A DNA stretch of 64,000 bases, taken from positions 13,888,052-13,952,051 of the forward strand of contig NC_088776.1 of NCBI RefSeq assembly GCF_954871325.1, in the 5' to 3' direction. Shown here in pieces: positions 33,701 through 45,764 of the stretch. The position numbers and the translations under genes were made by a program. Numbering within the stretch: position 1 is the first letter of the stretch; each line of letters opens with the position of its first letter. The notes under the pieces were generated by a model that saw only the letters and a list, made by a program, of their open reading frames with translations, was not told where the DNA came from and searched no databases. Source of the DNA: Gordionus sp. m RMFG-2023 (lineage: Eukaryota > Nematomorpha > Gordioida > Chordodea > Parachordodidae).

Positions 33701-36700
33701 ACCTCTAAATCTGAACATGTAAAATTTTAACTCTGAATAGACCCTGTTTTTTGTCGAATGTCTCAATTTATTTTTTAAAATATTATTGAATTAATATGGC
33801 CTTAGGAATAAATATTCTAAATAAATATTCTAAAATATAATCGACAATATTTATTTGCAATTATTGTGTTAATGTTTTTGTGAAATAGTTTTAGCTTTAT
33901 TAACTTCAATATAAAATTTTAATCTTGATATAATTTTTTTGGAATAGTTTTCGCTATAATAAATATTTGACATGGAACCCTTTTCAAGATATCTAGGATG
34001 AATTTTGATCAGCTTAAATTAAAATGCATTCTACAATAAAGATTTTGGGCTAGAAATCAGTTTAATTTGTTATTAATGATTAAAACAAGATAGTTATTTA
34101 TTTTTTTATTAATTTTAAAATGGAAATATTTTATGAATTTTTAAGGGATTATTAAAATAATTATAATATTCACCTCCAACAAATGCATTTATTATTATTT
34201 TTTATTGTAATCCATGATATAATGGTATTTTTTAGTTTTTTTTAAAATAATCATCTGCTGTTATAATAATATTTAAAAAAACTTCTATTTTTAAACAATT
34301 ACCCTCCATTTTCTAATGACTCGCAGATATTCATAGAAAAATTATGGATGTGAAGGGAAATCATGAAGAACTTAAAAAAATAATAGATCCATTGTTAGAG
34401 ATATTCAAAGATCAGATACATTGGTAAATATTGGAGAGTTACTAGGAAAAAGTAAAAGAAGCAGGGGAGAAATGATTACATTCTAGTTAAAAAAATAACA
34501 CAAAGACTATTAGATATCTCCAATGAGTGTAACTTGGCTCTTAGGAAAGTTGTTTTAAGATCCATTTGTTACTCATTTTATATATCTATATTCTACATTT
34601 ATATGATGAGTGGATTTACTGGAAATTGAATTGAATTATATGTAACATTTATTAATGAAAACCAAATTTAGATAGATAATATGGTAACAATCTTCAAATT
34701 ATCTGGATTTATATGATTGTAAGTTTTAAGGAGGCTCTGCTTTATTGAAGTACGGTAAATTCTCAAAATAGTAAGAAATATTCTCAGCATCTTATCCCAT
34801 AAAGCTATATGCTATTTCCTGAGGGAAAATATAATTTCAATAAGGATATAACCCTATGCCATTCATTCAGATCCACAAATTACATAAGATGAATATATTG
34901 TAAATACCATTAAGTTACGAGTTCAAACCAATGGAAATATAAGGAATAAAGCTGTGCCGATATTAAATATCGGATCGGCACCAATATTTAACGTTTTCCA
35001 AAAACATCGGATCGGACCAATACCTGTAAGAAAATTGATCCGATCCGATCTTTTTACTTTTCTTTTTTTGGTTATTTAGTGTTATGTATATTTATTTTAC
35101 ATTATTATAATATTTTATAAATGATTTTTTTTAAACAATGCAATGCAAATGCACAACACTCTAAATTTTATTTCTTTTTAAAAATAGATTTATAGTATTT
35201 TAAAAGTTTTTTTTATAAAAATAGAAAGGAACACTCAAAGTTTTATTTATTTTAAATCTTTTTAAATAATAACGCCAATTTTATTATTTACTTTAAATAA
35301 AACAATTTTTTAAATATGGTATCTGAATTATGGAAATATTTTACAATTTATTAATTATACTTTAAATAAAAGAATTTTTTTAAATATGATATCTGAATTA
35401 TGGAAATATTTTACAAAAGACAAAAATAATTTTGCAAAATGCATTATCTGTGGAATCATCTGAGTCTGCCTTCAGTACGGCATGGGATATAGATAGTCCA
35501 TATCGTAGAAGCTTATTGCCAGAAAATCTAGAGGCTCTCATATTTTAAAAAATCTAATATATTAAAATTTTATATATTAAATATTACAATTTTATAATTT
35601 ATACCAACATAAAATGAATTATATATTTTTTTAATTAGTCTTAATTGTAGAAATAAAAAAATTAAATTAAATGCATAATTCGATTTTTTGCATAAAAAAT
35701 ATTAATTTCTTTTACATTTGGTTCAATGGGGGGTGGGGAAAAATCAGTATAAATATCGGATCGGTATTGGGTGGTGAAAAATCAGTGTAAATATCGGATA
35801 GGTATTAGATTGGTGAAAAGTATGTGGATCAGCACAGCCCTAATAGGGAATTAGGATGACCATTCAACATTGTCCTGGTACAAAGGCATATTTTCAGAAA
35901 ACTAGTCAACAAATGATAGAATCACAACAGAAACTTGGCAACAGTTAATAACTTTTTTATTCTGAAATGGTATAATATATCAAATATCATAGTAAGTGAA
36001 AGTTAAATGGTAAAAATATACAGAATGTGCAAATTATTCTACATATTATTGATGATTTTTATTTGCTATACACAAAGCCATTTAAAAAAAATTAATTAAA
36101 CCATAAAATCTTACAAATAAAAGGAGGATTATTTAAATTTGAATTACAAAGAAATGGACAAGCTTTCTCAGTTAATAAATAAATTAAAGAAACTTTTAGA
36201 TTTATTAATTTTTTATGCGACATTTTGATTAAAGAGTAAGTATTAAATTACATTTTACTTTTAATAAATATTACAGAAAGAATATGATCAGAATTCATTT
36301 GCATAAGTGCATTTTCATTTCATATAGTAATATTTTTCTTTCAGGTAATTAATATTAGTTTTTGATTGTTTAAAATTATTTTTATAATTGGTTTTTTTTT
36401 AAAAATGGCATTGTAATTTGTATATTTATGGTTACAGGATTTTAGTTCTCTCGAAAATGCTTCCAGTACATTATACAAAAGACCTCAGAAACAAGAATTA
36501 GTTGCAGGTTCCCAACATGTCTCACTTACAGATAGATTTGATGATTTTAAAAAGGATGATAGATATCCCCGAGGTGCACACGATTTATCATCTAGAAATA
36601 AACCAATCACTTCTCTACACACAAAATCTCCTTCTCTCTTATCAAATGCTTGTGACATAATCACCAACGTTCCCGTATTAGTTTGCATATTAGTGGCTCT

Positions 36701-36737
36701 CATACTTGGCATGATTATAGCCAAAATATTTTTTTGA
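30726..36737 (+). CDS. VAP (VAMP-associated protein, MSP domain, tail-anchored)
   Basis: Five 5' exons join in phase: 30726-30783, 30830-30982, 31024-31127, 31168-31245 and 31288-31383, separated by introns of 40-46 nt. They encode the MSP domain: start [19 protein letters not shown], the VAP signature [25 protein letters not shown], and HKFMVQ, whose K and M line the FFAT-motif pocket. A linker follows. The last exon, 36438-36737, is phase-compatible and ends with a hydrophobic tail anchor ([20 protein letters not shown]) and TGA 36735-36737. Exons 1-5 give 163 codons and the last gives 99. The product should sit in the ER membrane and recruit FFAT proteins at contact sites. The coiled-coil exon expected between the MSP domain and the anchor is not identified in the 5-kb gap. 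A phase-0 candidate at 32398-32457, after a strong polypyrimidine tract, ends in a stop. Confidence 0.85.
31775..31823 (-). repeat. Solo terminus of the TAGGACTGTGCC hAT family
   Basis: GAATTGGTGGAAAATTTGTG followed by AATCGGCACAGTCCTA matches the right end of the element at 34947-35842 (GATTGGTGAAAAG...ATCAGCACAGCCCTA). The partner end was not found; it lies in a VAP intron. Confidence 0.5.
34947..35842 (+). mobile_element. 896-bp hAT deletion derivative in VAP intron
   Basis: The termini are TAAAGCTGTGCCGAT and ATCAGCACAGCCCTA, with target duplications ATAAGGAA (34939-34946) and ATAGGGAA (35843-35850), 7 of 8. Near both ends are repeated blocks AAATATCGGATCGG. The interior keeps only the beginning and the end of a hAT transposase (35389-35550), so it looks like an internally deleted autonomous copy. 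A local duplication (ATATGGTATCTGAATTATGG near 35315 and ATATGATATCTGAATTATGG near 35384) precedes the coding part. Confidence 0.8.
35389..35550 (+). pseudogene. BED finger start joined to hAT C-terminal domain
   Basis: From about 35389 the sequence reads [20 protein letters not shown], the first half of a BED zinc finger. Almost directly after it comes [12 protein letters not shown] followed by [14 protein letters not shown], the hATC dimerisation motif with its LLPENLEAL hallmark. In intact hAT transposases some 500 residues separate these, so the catalytic core has been removed. It cannot transpose by itself. Confidence 0.75.
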
Positions 36738-37534
36738 TCATATTTTAGTATATTTGTAATACATGGTAAGGCTTATGGAGTATGTTAAATTTATCAGTTT
36801 CATTAATATTATTCAATCATTATAGCATTAAATTATAATACAATATAGGTTTGTTGCCTAATGACTAAAAAACCCTTAATTAATTTTCATTGTAGAAAAG
36901 TTGTTTTTTTTTAAAAAAATCTTCATCTTTTTTACTATTTAAGTGTTTTAACGTTTACCAAATATTATGCTTTTTTTGTTGTAATTTAAATGTGTTAGGT
37001 AGGGATAAATTGTAATATATACTTTTTAGATATTTCAAAACGTCTCCATTCCTCATCACTTATTATTATGTGGATATACGACATTATTAAAAAGAACCAA
37101 AAAATTTATAGTTTTTTCTCTCTCGTTTGACATTATTTAAATGTGTTCTATAAAATTGATGTCGTTTTATAAAATATTTGCCATTTGTACAAAATAAATT
37201 TTATCTTAATAAGTAGAAAGTTACAATAAAAAATTAATATTTTCTTAATTAGAAATTTATAATAAAAAATAAATATTTTATTTGCTATGAATTTATTTTG
37301 GGTAAGAAATATAATAAACATTATTAATAAATTTGGTTCTCAACAAAAATCAGTTGTCTTTATTGGACATAGCTTGGTAGAGGCTTCCTGTTTTGTATAA
37401 CCTTTCCTTAGATACTTTATCAATCTCCTTGATGTTTATGAGATTTCGCAGGTAACTAGTTTAAAATATGTCCAAAATCTGAATACTGTTTTTGGTTAGA
37501 ATATAATATTTGTAACCATAAGATATAATCGGTA
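36738..37534. other. VAP 3' flank and AT-rich spacer
   Basis: AATAAA-type sequences occur (for example near 37192), so the VAP polyadenylation site is probably here. No other feature was recognised. Confidence 0.35.
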
Positions 37535-37718
37535 TAGTGTTGTTAAAAAGCCTGATTTGGGTCAATTTTTAAAAGCTGTCCGATTAAGATTTTAGCCAAA
37601 ATAATATTGTTTAAGCCTCAAGATTTGAGAAGTGTCTTACACAATATTATTATGGATATAATCTTAATTGGGATGTTTTTAAAAATCAACCCGAACCAGG
37701 CTACCGATTTTAATACTG
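37535..37718. repeat. MITE of the TAGTGTTG family, about 184 bp
   Basis: TAGTGTTGTTAAAAAGCCTG...TCAATTTTTAAAA at the left pairs with TTTTAAAAATCAACCCGAAC...ATTTTAATACTG at the right. The TAGTGTTGTTAAA start is shared with the MITE at 40900-41121 and resembles the end of the element at 39005. No convincing target duplication was seen. Confidence 0.55.
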
Positions 37719-38384
37719 AGATGATTTATGATTTTAAAACATATTTAAATGAATAAAAGAAGCTCAAACCTTACCTTTCTAGTTAAATCTTAGGGATATG
37801 GAGCATTGATATTTTTATGTTCCCGTTTCGGAAAAAAAAGTTCTGTTTAAGTAACCTTCCACATTTTAGAAACTTGCAGAACGCTTTCTTGAAAAAATAT
37901 ATAATTGTATTAAAGACAAGTTTTATTCGTTGATCTTTATAATATGAATCAAATATTACAATTATATTTATTAAATAAGTTAGAAAATCTAGAATTCTGG
38001 CTAATCCCTTTCGATTTTAATAAAAATTTGTAGGCACGTTATATATGTTGTACTAATATATGAAATAATATTTTTATCTCATTAGCAATTATTACCTGAG
38101 ATAATGAAGATTGAAAGAAACAAAAATCGGCTTTTTAAATTTTTTACTTATGTTAAATTTTATAGTTCAAATATTGAATCAAAGTCATTAATTGATAATT
38201 ATGTGGGAAACATCAAAATTAAATTATTTTAAATATTGGTAGTCTTATGTCCATTTCAAAATTAAAAATTAATATTCGAATATATTATGAGCATCAATTT
38301 TCATTTTCGAACAATTTCATTGACAAAAGTAAAATCTATATATATAATCACCGTAATCAAGAAATGAACGTTTTCGTATATCCT
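37719..38384. other. AT-rich spacer
   Basis: I see no gene, repeat or transposon terminus in this stretch. Confidence 0.3.
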
Positions 38385-38462
38385 TAATGTTAATTTTTAT
38401 TTTTCCAACTTTCCTATCTTCTTAATGTTAATTTTTATTTTTCCTATCTTCTTAATGTTAAA
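38385..38462 (+). repeat. Short tandem repeat, about 30 bp unit
   Basis: TTAATGTTAATTTTTATTTT followed by a TCC-rich stretch and TATCTTC occurs in tandem, with a third partial copy. It lies just before the tRNA-like sequence. Confidence 0.6.
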
Positions 38463-38506
38463 TAAATCGATGGAGACTATATCTTTCTAATGTTAAATTT
38501 TTTGTA

Positions 38507-38577
38507 AATAATGGGATTCGAACCCATGACTTAACGTTTTAAAGGCAAGCGTTCTTCCCACTCAGCCACCTTCTATA
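38507..38577 (-). tRNA. tRNA-like sequence, probably degenerate
   Basis: The minus strand has a good D-arm-like segment (GGTGGCTGAGTGGGAAGAAC) and a perfect T arm (ATGGG TTCGAAT CCCAT). Between them, CTTGCCTTTAAAACGTTAAG should form the anticodon arm. The stem does not pair properly and the seven-base loop CTTTAAA would place UUA as anticodon. Related functional tRNAs carry CTTGC-CTTTTAA-GCAAG (Lys-UUU), so this looks like a decayed tRNA-Lys-like gene or SINE head. The acceptor stem is also poor. Confidence 0.35.
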
Positions 38578-38810
38578 TGATATTTTGTAATATAATCTTT
38601 CTTATATACTTTATTATTTTGCTGTTATTTTTATTGGCTTATTAATGTCTTATTTCATTGGTTTAAATTTATTTTCTTTGTTTTATTAATTAATTAATCA
38701 AAATGATTTTTAAGAAGATCACAACCTTTTTAAATTTACCAATTTTTAATCAAAGTATAAATTATTTCTTACTCTGTCAATTAAAATTATTATATAAATA
38801 AAATTTAATA

Positions 38811-38996
38811 TTATAATTTATATAATAGAATTTTCCTACATATTTCAGGAAAAAACAGTAGGATGAATGAAATATTTGAATTTGAACAAGTTAAAAATCT
38901 AATAATATGATAAGAATGAATATTATTAAATTTAAAATCAATTAATGTTTATAAGTTAAATTAAACTAATTATGATTTGTGAGTGTTAATAATAAA
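38811..38996 (+). repeat. Left part of ACAGTAGGATGA tandem repeat, split by the 39005 element
   Basis: AATAGAATTTTCCTACATAT...AAACAGTAGGATGAATGAAA...AATTTAAAATCAATTAATGT matches the repeats at 48760-49060, on the other side of the 9.5-kb insertion. The original locus was a tandem repeat of roughly 150-200 bp units. Confidence 0.6.
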
Positions 38997-39503
38997 GTAG
39001 TAAGTAGTGTTGCGTAATCGGCTAAAAACTAAGCCTAAAAATCGGCTAAGCCTATATAAATCTGCTAAAATTAAATTAGTCAAAATTCTGCATCGATGCT
39101 TAATATTAATTATTATTTATTTATTTTAGTAAAATAATTTATTTTATTTATATTTTATTATTATCAACAAATAAACATGATATGATTTAATATTTTTTAT
39201 TTATATTATTATATTTTGAAATGAAAATAAATTTATTTATTTGATGTTATTTTAATAAAAAAAATAATATGCTGCTATATTGTAAAATTTTAATATAATT
39301 TATTAGTGATTTTCACAATCTTCTTTATAAATACATCTTTTATTGAGGAATTATATTGTAAAGTTTATTAGATAAATAAACAATCTTTTATGTGAAATAT
39401 TTTATAATTTTTTTAAAATTATCTATTTTTTTATTAAATGAGGTGGATTTTATGAAACTTTTTTTGATGATTTTATATGATCTTTTTAAGGTTAATATTT
39501 TAA

Positions 39504-40210
39504 TGTGACAATTGTCATAATCGTTATTTTATAAGTTTTTTGAATTTTTTTGAAGAAAATAGGTTAAAATAAGTATTAATAACATGTGTAAATATAAATT
39601 TAGTGAAGATGTACCAAAGAAAAGTGACAATTGTCATAATCGTTATTTTTAAAGTTTTTTGAATTTTTTTGACGACAATATGTTAAAATAAGTATTAATA
39701 ACATGTTTAAATAAAAATTTAGTGAAGATGTACTATAGAAAATTGACAATTGTCATAATCGTTATTTTTAAAGTTTTTTCAATTTTTTTGAAGAAAATAT
39801 GTTAAAATTAGTATTAAAAACATGTTTAAATAAAGATTTAGTGAAGATGTACCATAGAAAAGTGACAATTGTCATAATCGTTATTTTTAAAGTTTTTTGA
39901 TGAAAATATATTAAATTAAGTATTAATAACATGTGTAAATATAAATTTAGTGAAGATGTACCAATGAAAAGTGACAATTGTCATAATCGTTATTTTTAAA
40001 GTTTTTTGAATTTTTTTGACGAAAATATGTTAAAATAAGTATTAATAACATGTGTAAATATAAATTTAGTGAAGATGTACCAATGAAAAGTAACATTTGT
40101 CATAATCGTTATTTTTAAAGTTTTTTGAAGAAAATATGTTAAAATAAGTAGTAAAAACATGTTTAAATAAAAATTTAGTGAAGATGTACCATAGAAAAGT
40201 GATAATTATC
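39504..40210 (+). repeat. Left subterminal array: 118-bp repeats with TGACAATTGTCA core
   Basis: About six tandem units each begin GTGACAATTGTCATAATCGT, followed by a T-rich stretch, AAAATATGTTAAAATAAGTA, TTAATAACATGT and TTTAGTGAAGATGTACCATA. The core TGACAATTGTCA is a perfect 12-bp palindrome and is the best-conserved part. The last unit is cut by the MULE-like insertion at 40211. Confidence 0.85.
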
Positions 40211-40224
40211 GGTTCCATGTCAAT

Positions 40225-40541
40225 TCAGCGAAACTTTTATCGCGAATGGATTTTATAGCAAAACTTTTATCGCGAATACTATTCCGCGAATGCAATATCA
40301 CGAATTTTTTATAGCGAATACATTACCTCGAATACAATATCGCGAATTTTTTATAGCGAAACCTTTAATGCGAATACATTACCGCGAAACTTTTATCGCG
40401 AATCAATAATCGCGAAAATTTTATAGCGAAATCTTTATCGCGAAACCTTTAAAGCGAATACATTATCGCGAAAATTTTATAGAGAAGTTATTATCGCGAA
40501 ACATATATCGTGAAGATATTATAGAGAATTTAATATCGCGA
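40225..40541 (+). repeat. GCGAA minisatellite, left arm
   Basis: The pentamer GCGAA (often TCGCGAA or TAGCGAA) recurs every 14-16 bases, separated by AT-rich bridges such as TTTTAT and TACATTA. It is the left arm of the 40211-46316 element; the right arm is its reverse complement. Confidence 0.8.
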
Positions 40542-40899
40542 TAATTGCTAATAATGACTAATTTATTTTGAATCACTTTTTTATAATTAAATTATTTGAA
40601 TAATATTTTTTTAAAATAGGTTGAAGATTGATTCACAATGATAGTTTGTAATTTTCTTTTAACCTTAAAAAATTTATATAATGATTAATAAACTTAGATC
40701 TTGTTTATGAAATTTGTTATTGAAATACACTTTTTCGCTATCCTATCCTTTTCTTCGAAGTTCTTATTTTATAATAATCGCGCACAATGAACTCAGCTTT
40801 ATCAATATATTAATCATTGAGTTTATTAGTTAAATCTTGATATTTACTGGCGAAATAGATATCTGGGTAGCATTCCTATTTAATGTCTGATGACCTAAT

Positions 40900-41121
40900 T
40901 AGTGTTGTTAAACGGCTCTTTTTGAGCCGATTTTTAAAAACGACTAACTCAATATTTCATCCTGAATAATATTAAGCAAGACTGAAGATTTTGTTTGTAG
41001 AAGGAACAAAGGTTTGAACATCTATTAAAAAATCTCAAGGCTTAGGCAATATTTTTCTGGCTAAAATATTGAGTTAGCCGTTTTTAAAAATCGGCTCAAA
41101 ATAAGCCGTTTAACAACACTA
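40900..41121. mobile_element. 222-bp MITE nested inside the MULE-like element
   Basis: The TIRs are TAGTGTTGTTAAACGGCT and AGCCGTTTAACAACACTA, and the inverted repeat extends inward through GAGCCGATTTTTAAAAACG. Target duplication is GACCTAAT at 40892-40899 and 41122-41129, exact. The first bases match the terminus of the 39005-48500 element (TAGTGTTG...CGGCT), so it may be mobilised by the same transposase. Confidence 0.85.
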
Positions 41122-41129
41122 GACCTAAT

Positions 41130-44100
41130 ATTTATAAATTTATCAATCAATTTTGGCGAGGGTTAGCAGTCAGTCAATTAACCAGTCAAATGACTAGATT
41201 TTGACGGGTCAATTAAACGGGGGAATATTTGACCTGGTCATATAGTCAAATATTCTATAAGATCTGAATATAAAAATATGTTTGAAAAAGAAAAAACGAT
41301 ATAAATACATGTGATCACAATACTGCTATTTATTGAGTTCTTAATATTAAGAAGAGCATTTTACTCATAGTGAATTTAATGAAGTATGTAATATAATAAG
41401 AGAATTAGGCATACTACAGGTGGTGATCAAAATATTTCAAGTTATATTTTACGATCTTTAAAGATATCTTTTTATCTTTTCTGTTTATTTGGGAAGGGGG
41501 GGGGGTGCGTGATTTAGTATAATATCTCAGCATGAATCTCAATTAATTTAAATATAATATTTTGATTTGGGTTCTTATTGAATAAATAATTTTAAAATAT
41601 AATAAAAATATAGCCACACTTATAAAAATTAACAAATAATTAATGACATAATTGATAAATTATAACTATTAAAAAAAAAGTATAGCCGAAATTTAAAAAA
41701 AAAAATTTCTCGTCTGGCTGGTGCCATTCCCTTGGTTATAAATTATAAATATTTTCGCCATTCTTTCCTCTTTATTTCAGAACCTTATAAAATACAATAA
41801 TAAAAATTTTGTTTGTTTTTATATTATAGGCTCAAATTTTTTATATTTGCATTATTTTTTGTGACAAAAATATAGGAAGGTCTACTTTGGTATAAAATTT
41901 AGCAAGCTACATACCGACTCATTCGTCAAGATACAGATTTTATGAGGATATTTACAAATTCTATTATATGTGATCTTTCTCTACCACATCAATCCTACGA
42001 TTAATATTTCAAAAATAACTACCTTTCGTCATACATTATAAAATTATTTTAAATTTCATATTCCTACCCCTTGAGTCATATAGTTGTTTTCCCTTACAAA
42101 TATGATCACTTTTGATGAGCAACATTATTAGTAAAATATTATTATAAATACTCAAGTATTACACTAAAGGGCAAAGTTTAAAATGAGGATTACATTTTCC
42201 TTTTATTCATTAAAGCATGTAAATTTTTTTATATTGGGATGTTTTTGTCCGATGTTTTTTCCCATGGTTATTTTTAACCAGTCTTTGTCCAAATCAGTGA
42301 TTCTTTTAAAATTTTACACTTCAGTTATATATTAAACAAACAAACTATTGGCTTAGACGATATGATATGACAATGCTCTACTTTTTCCTTCACATATTCA
42401 ATAAATAAAAAAATAATTTTTTAAAAAACTTTTTATAATTAAATTTTTTTTGTAAGGATATTTATTCTAAATGTGAATTAGATATCAAAAAATATGGCCT
42501 AAAGGGATCTATTAAAATAAGATAATACGCTATACCATTTCCTATTTTAACTTAAGAAAAGGACTGTGGAGAATATAATCAGGGGTTTGTTACATATCTA
42601 TAAATGATATCAACCCTCTCAAAACTAACCACCTACCAAATAAAAATAATTAAAAAAAGAAAATACAATTCATCCCTTTCCAATTTTATTCAAATAATGA
42701 TAATTATTTCATAACTAACTATCCCCCCTCTAATTTCAATGATGCTCCTCTTATGAGTTCGCAGTTCAAGTTACGATGGAAAAAAAATTGCTTGAATTAA
42801 TTTTGTTATATTATAGCTCTAAAATTCCTTAAGGTTCATAATTATTTAAATATTGGCATTTTGTTAACTTTTTTAAATATACTATATTCTCATTTGATTT
42901 GATAACAATGTAATTGAGCTTAGGTGGCTTCATGTGCATGTCATTGAATAATAAAACTAAAATTAAAATACATCATTTTTTTGGTTATATTTTTTTAAAA
43001 AATATTTTTATTTACCCGCGAAGAGTGGCATTAAAAATTAAAAAATCTCGCTGAATAATAATAAATCTAAATTTTTTTATGAAAACTAGATTTAAGAAAT
43101 TTACGTAAGAAATGTATATGAGATGTCTTACCTTTTCACTTATTACAAAGAACTTATAGGAATATTGAGTTATTTTCTCTAAAACATCCACCAATAATTT
43201 TAAAATCATTCTTCGCTAGGCTTTATTTTAATTGTATGCGGTTTTAGATGAAATAATTAAAATGCTAATGTAATTATAAACGATTTATTATTAATTATGG
43301 AGAATATGGTAAGAATAACTATTATCAGCTTGGATTTTACAGTTTATAAAATCGTTTTTAAATAAGTGTTCTAAACATTGGCGTAGACAAAGGGGAAGAG
43401 CTAAACCTCCCTCACTGGGAAATATGATTAATGACAACTTTCTTGTAAATTGATAAAACTCCTTCCATAGTCTAAAGAAAATTCTTATTTAAAAAACAAC
43501 ATAAAAAAATCTTACAAATCTAGGAATAAACAATACCATCATTTTATTTTATAATCCATTTTCACAATTTTTTTTACAAATTATAATTATAAAACGGAAC
43601 GCTTCTCAGAGAGGTTAAGCGCACTTAATATTACGTTATTAAACAATAGCTCAACCTATTCACTTGATGAAAATAATTAGCTATCCTAATTGTTTTAAAT
43701 TTTACCATAACCAATCCTTCTCATTTTGATATAACATTTTCCAAAGTTGCCGCAAGTTATGTCATCTGTCGGAAAAGTTTCCAAGCTTAATTTTCTTTTG
43801 GCTAAAATATCGAGTATCTTTAAATCCTCATATTTTGAAATAGGAAAAAAGTTGATTTTATAAATAAATATAGTAATATTTTTTTAAGATATTTCATTTA
43901 ATTTTTTTTATTATAATTGCCTTCTTTAGATTCTTTGTTTAATCTTATAATGTTTCAAATTTTTGAAATTCTAATACTTTTTGGTTCATACTTAAAGGTT
44001 TGCTATTGTCTATTTCGCTTATTAAAACTAGTTTTTGTTTATTGACTGGAAAAACTGATTGATGTAATACTAAGTAATAATCTGGCATTTCATATAGTAG

Positions 44101-45764
44101 AGCTTACCTAAAAATATTTGTTTGTTTTCGCATGTTGTTAATCTTGGCAATTTTATCTTATTTTGTCAGTAAAAACTATCTACCAAATGAATTGAAGAAT
44201 CAATGTAATAATTATTGATTTAAGTTCCAGATTTATTGCTTCCGGAAATTTGGTTGATTTTACGCTTTAATGGGTGATATAGATTTTATTTTTCTTATAG
44301 CACGGTTGCCTTTTTGTGTGTGAAAAAAATGACTGAAGAATTAATAAATATTAGCGCAAACCAGCTATTTTCCATTCTATCAATAATGCCTGAATTAGGC
44401 AATTTTTCTTATTTTGCTAATAAACTTTTTCTTTATACTGTCTAAACGAATTAAATTATAATTAATAAGGAACATCGATGAAATTTTCGGAATAAATTAT
44501 TTAAGTTGCTTAAATCATAGATTTGCCAAAATTTTATTACTAATAGTTTTTTCCTTTTACTAGCTATTATACTCGTTTAAGTACTCAATTGGTACTAATA
44601 AAGCAAGAAATATTGATATAATTTACAATTAGTTCGTAGAACTATACAGTCGCCAAATTTAACGGCGATGATATTAAGTATATAAATCCTGTCTATGCCA
44701 CTGTTCTGATACACAAGTTGAAGCGATAAAGAAATTTCTCAGAATTATCAAATTATTATGGTAATTATAGATATAAATATCTTAAACATGATATTTAAAG
44801 AAGTTCGAATATTATGAAAGAATTAAATAAAAATGTAAATATAAGCCTTCCTGATATTGGAATATCTTTATTTTCTTGATTTGGAACATTTTCTATTTAT
44901 TTTCAAAAAATCCTAATTTATTTTAATTCCATTTTATTAGAAAAAATGAGTAAAAGTGCTTACAAATTGAGAAAGAGCGTTTAGCGGTGTTTTCATAAAA
45001 ACGCCTGATTTAAATTGAACTGGTATTATTTTATAAAATGATGAAAACTATTATACGTTTTTTTAATTTTTATATTGTTTAGTTAGACTTGTGAAATCAG
45101 CAAAAATAAAAAACTAAAATAACTGAAGATCGAATGATTTATTTCCATAATTTATTCTTCATAAATATTACAATGTAATCCAATAGAATATTTTGAATTT
45201 TTTTTTTGATAATCATAACTTTGCAGTTATTTCTATTTATTAAAATGCGATAAGAAGAAAAAGGAGAGGTCAAAATATTCAAATAAATTAGTTACTATTA
45301 TATCAGAAAGTTATATCGATGTGCATTATCTAAAAATTATAATTAGGAGGCATTAATTATCAGTAAAATCTTCTATAATTTTTAAAAATAATCTGAGAAA
45401 ATCAATAAAAAATTCTTAGCTTTCCATATAATTTTTCATCTAGATTGGAAAAAAGGTATATCAGGAAATTTTCTTTAAATGACATAAAGCACATGGGGGG
45501 GGGGAAGGGGTTAACTTATTCTGGTAAAAACTTAACCCAAAATGTCCCCTCCATACTTACAACCATGAGTGAGTGAGACCAGAAAGAGTAATGTATTTTG
45601 TATCACATCAGATAAATGTTACATGCTTATTAAATAAACAATACGTAATAAAATATTCTTAAAACATTCGCGTTTATGATTTAAGAAACTTCGGTTGGTA
45701 AATTGATATTGAATATATCAATTTCACTTAAAATGAATTCGTAATTTTCGAAGTCATGCGCTCG
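41130..45764. other. Interior of the MULE-like element, no gene recognised
   Basis: It is AT-rich with G runs at 41496-41505 and 45494-45501. A GGCGTAGACAAAGGGG patch at 43380 resembles a hAT terminus. The longest minus-strand run (43012-43209, 65 codons) has no recognisable motif. Decayed or captured sequence is likely. Confidence 0.35.

Noticed and set aside
34327-34423. Possible VAP coiled-coil exon ([17 protein letters not shown])
   Set aside because: It has AG and GTAAAT borders but its reading phase does not fit a direct join from exon 5 or to the last exon; no intermediate exon was found to bridge it.
36150-36280. [18 protein letters not shown] frame as the VAP coiled-coil exon
   Set aside because: The frame reaches a stop before the GTAAGT donor at 36237, and the open frame there does not look like a coiled coil.
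36485-36724. 79-codon minus-strand frame
   Set aside because: Shadow of the VAP last exon, which has the convincing tail anchor on the plus strand.
39504-40210. Regularly spaced repeats considered as a CRISPR array
   Set aside because: Units are about 118 bp and repeated throughout, with no unique spacers or cas genes; the genome is eukaryotic and the array sits inside a transposon.
43012-43209. 65-codon minus-strand frame inside the MULE-like element as a transposase
   Set aside because: No transposase motif is visible; length is within chance expectation for this composition.
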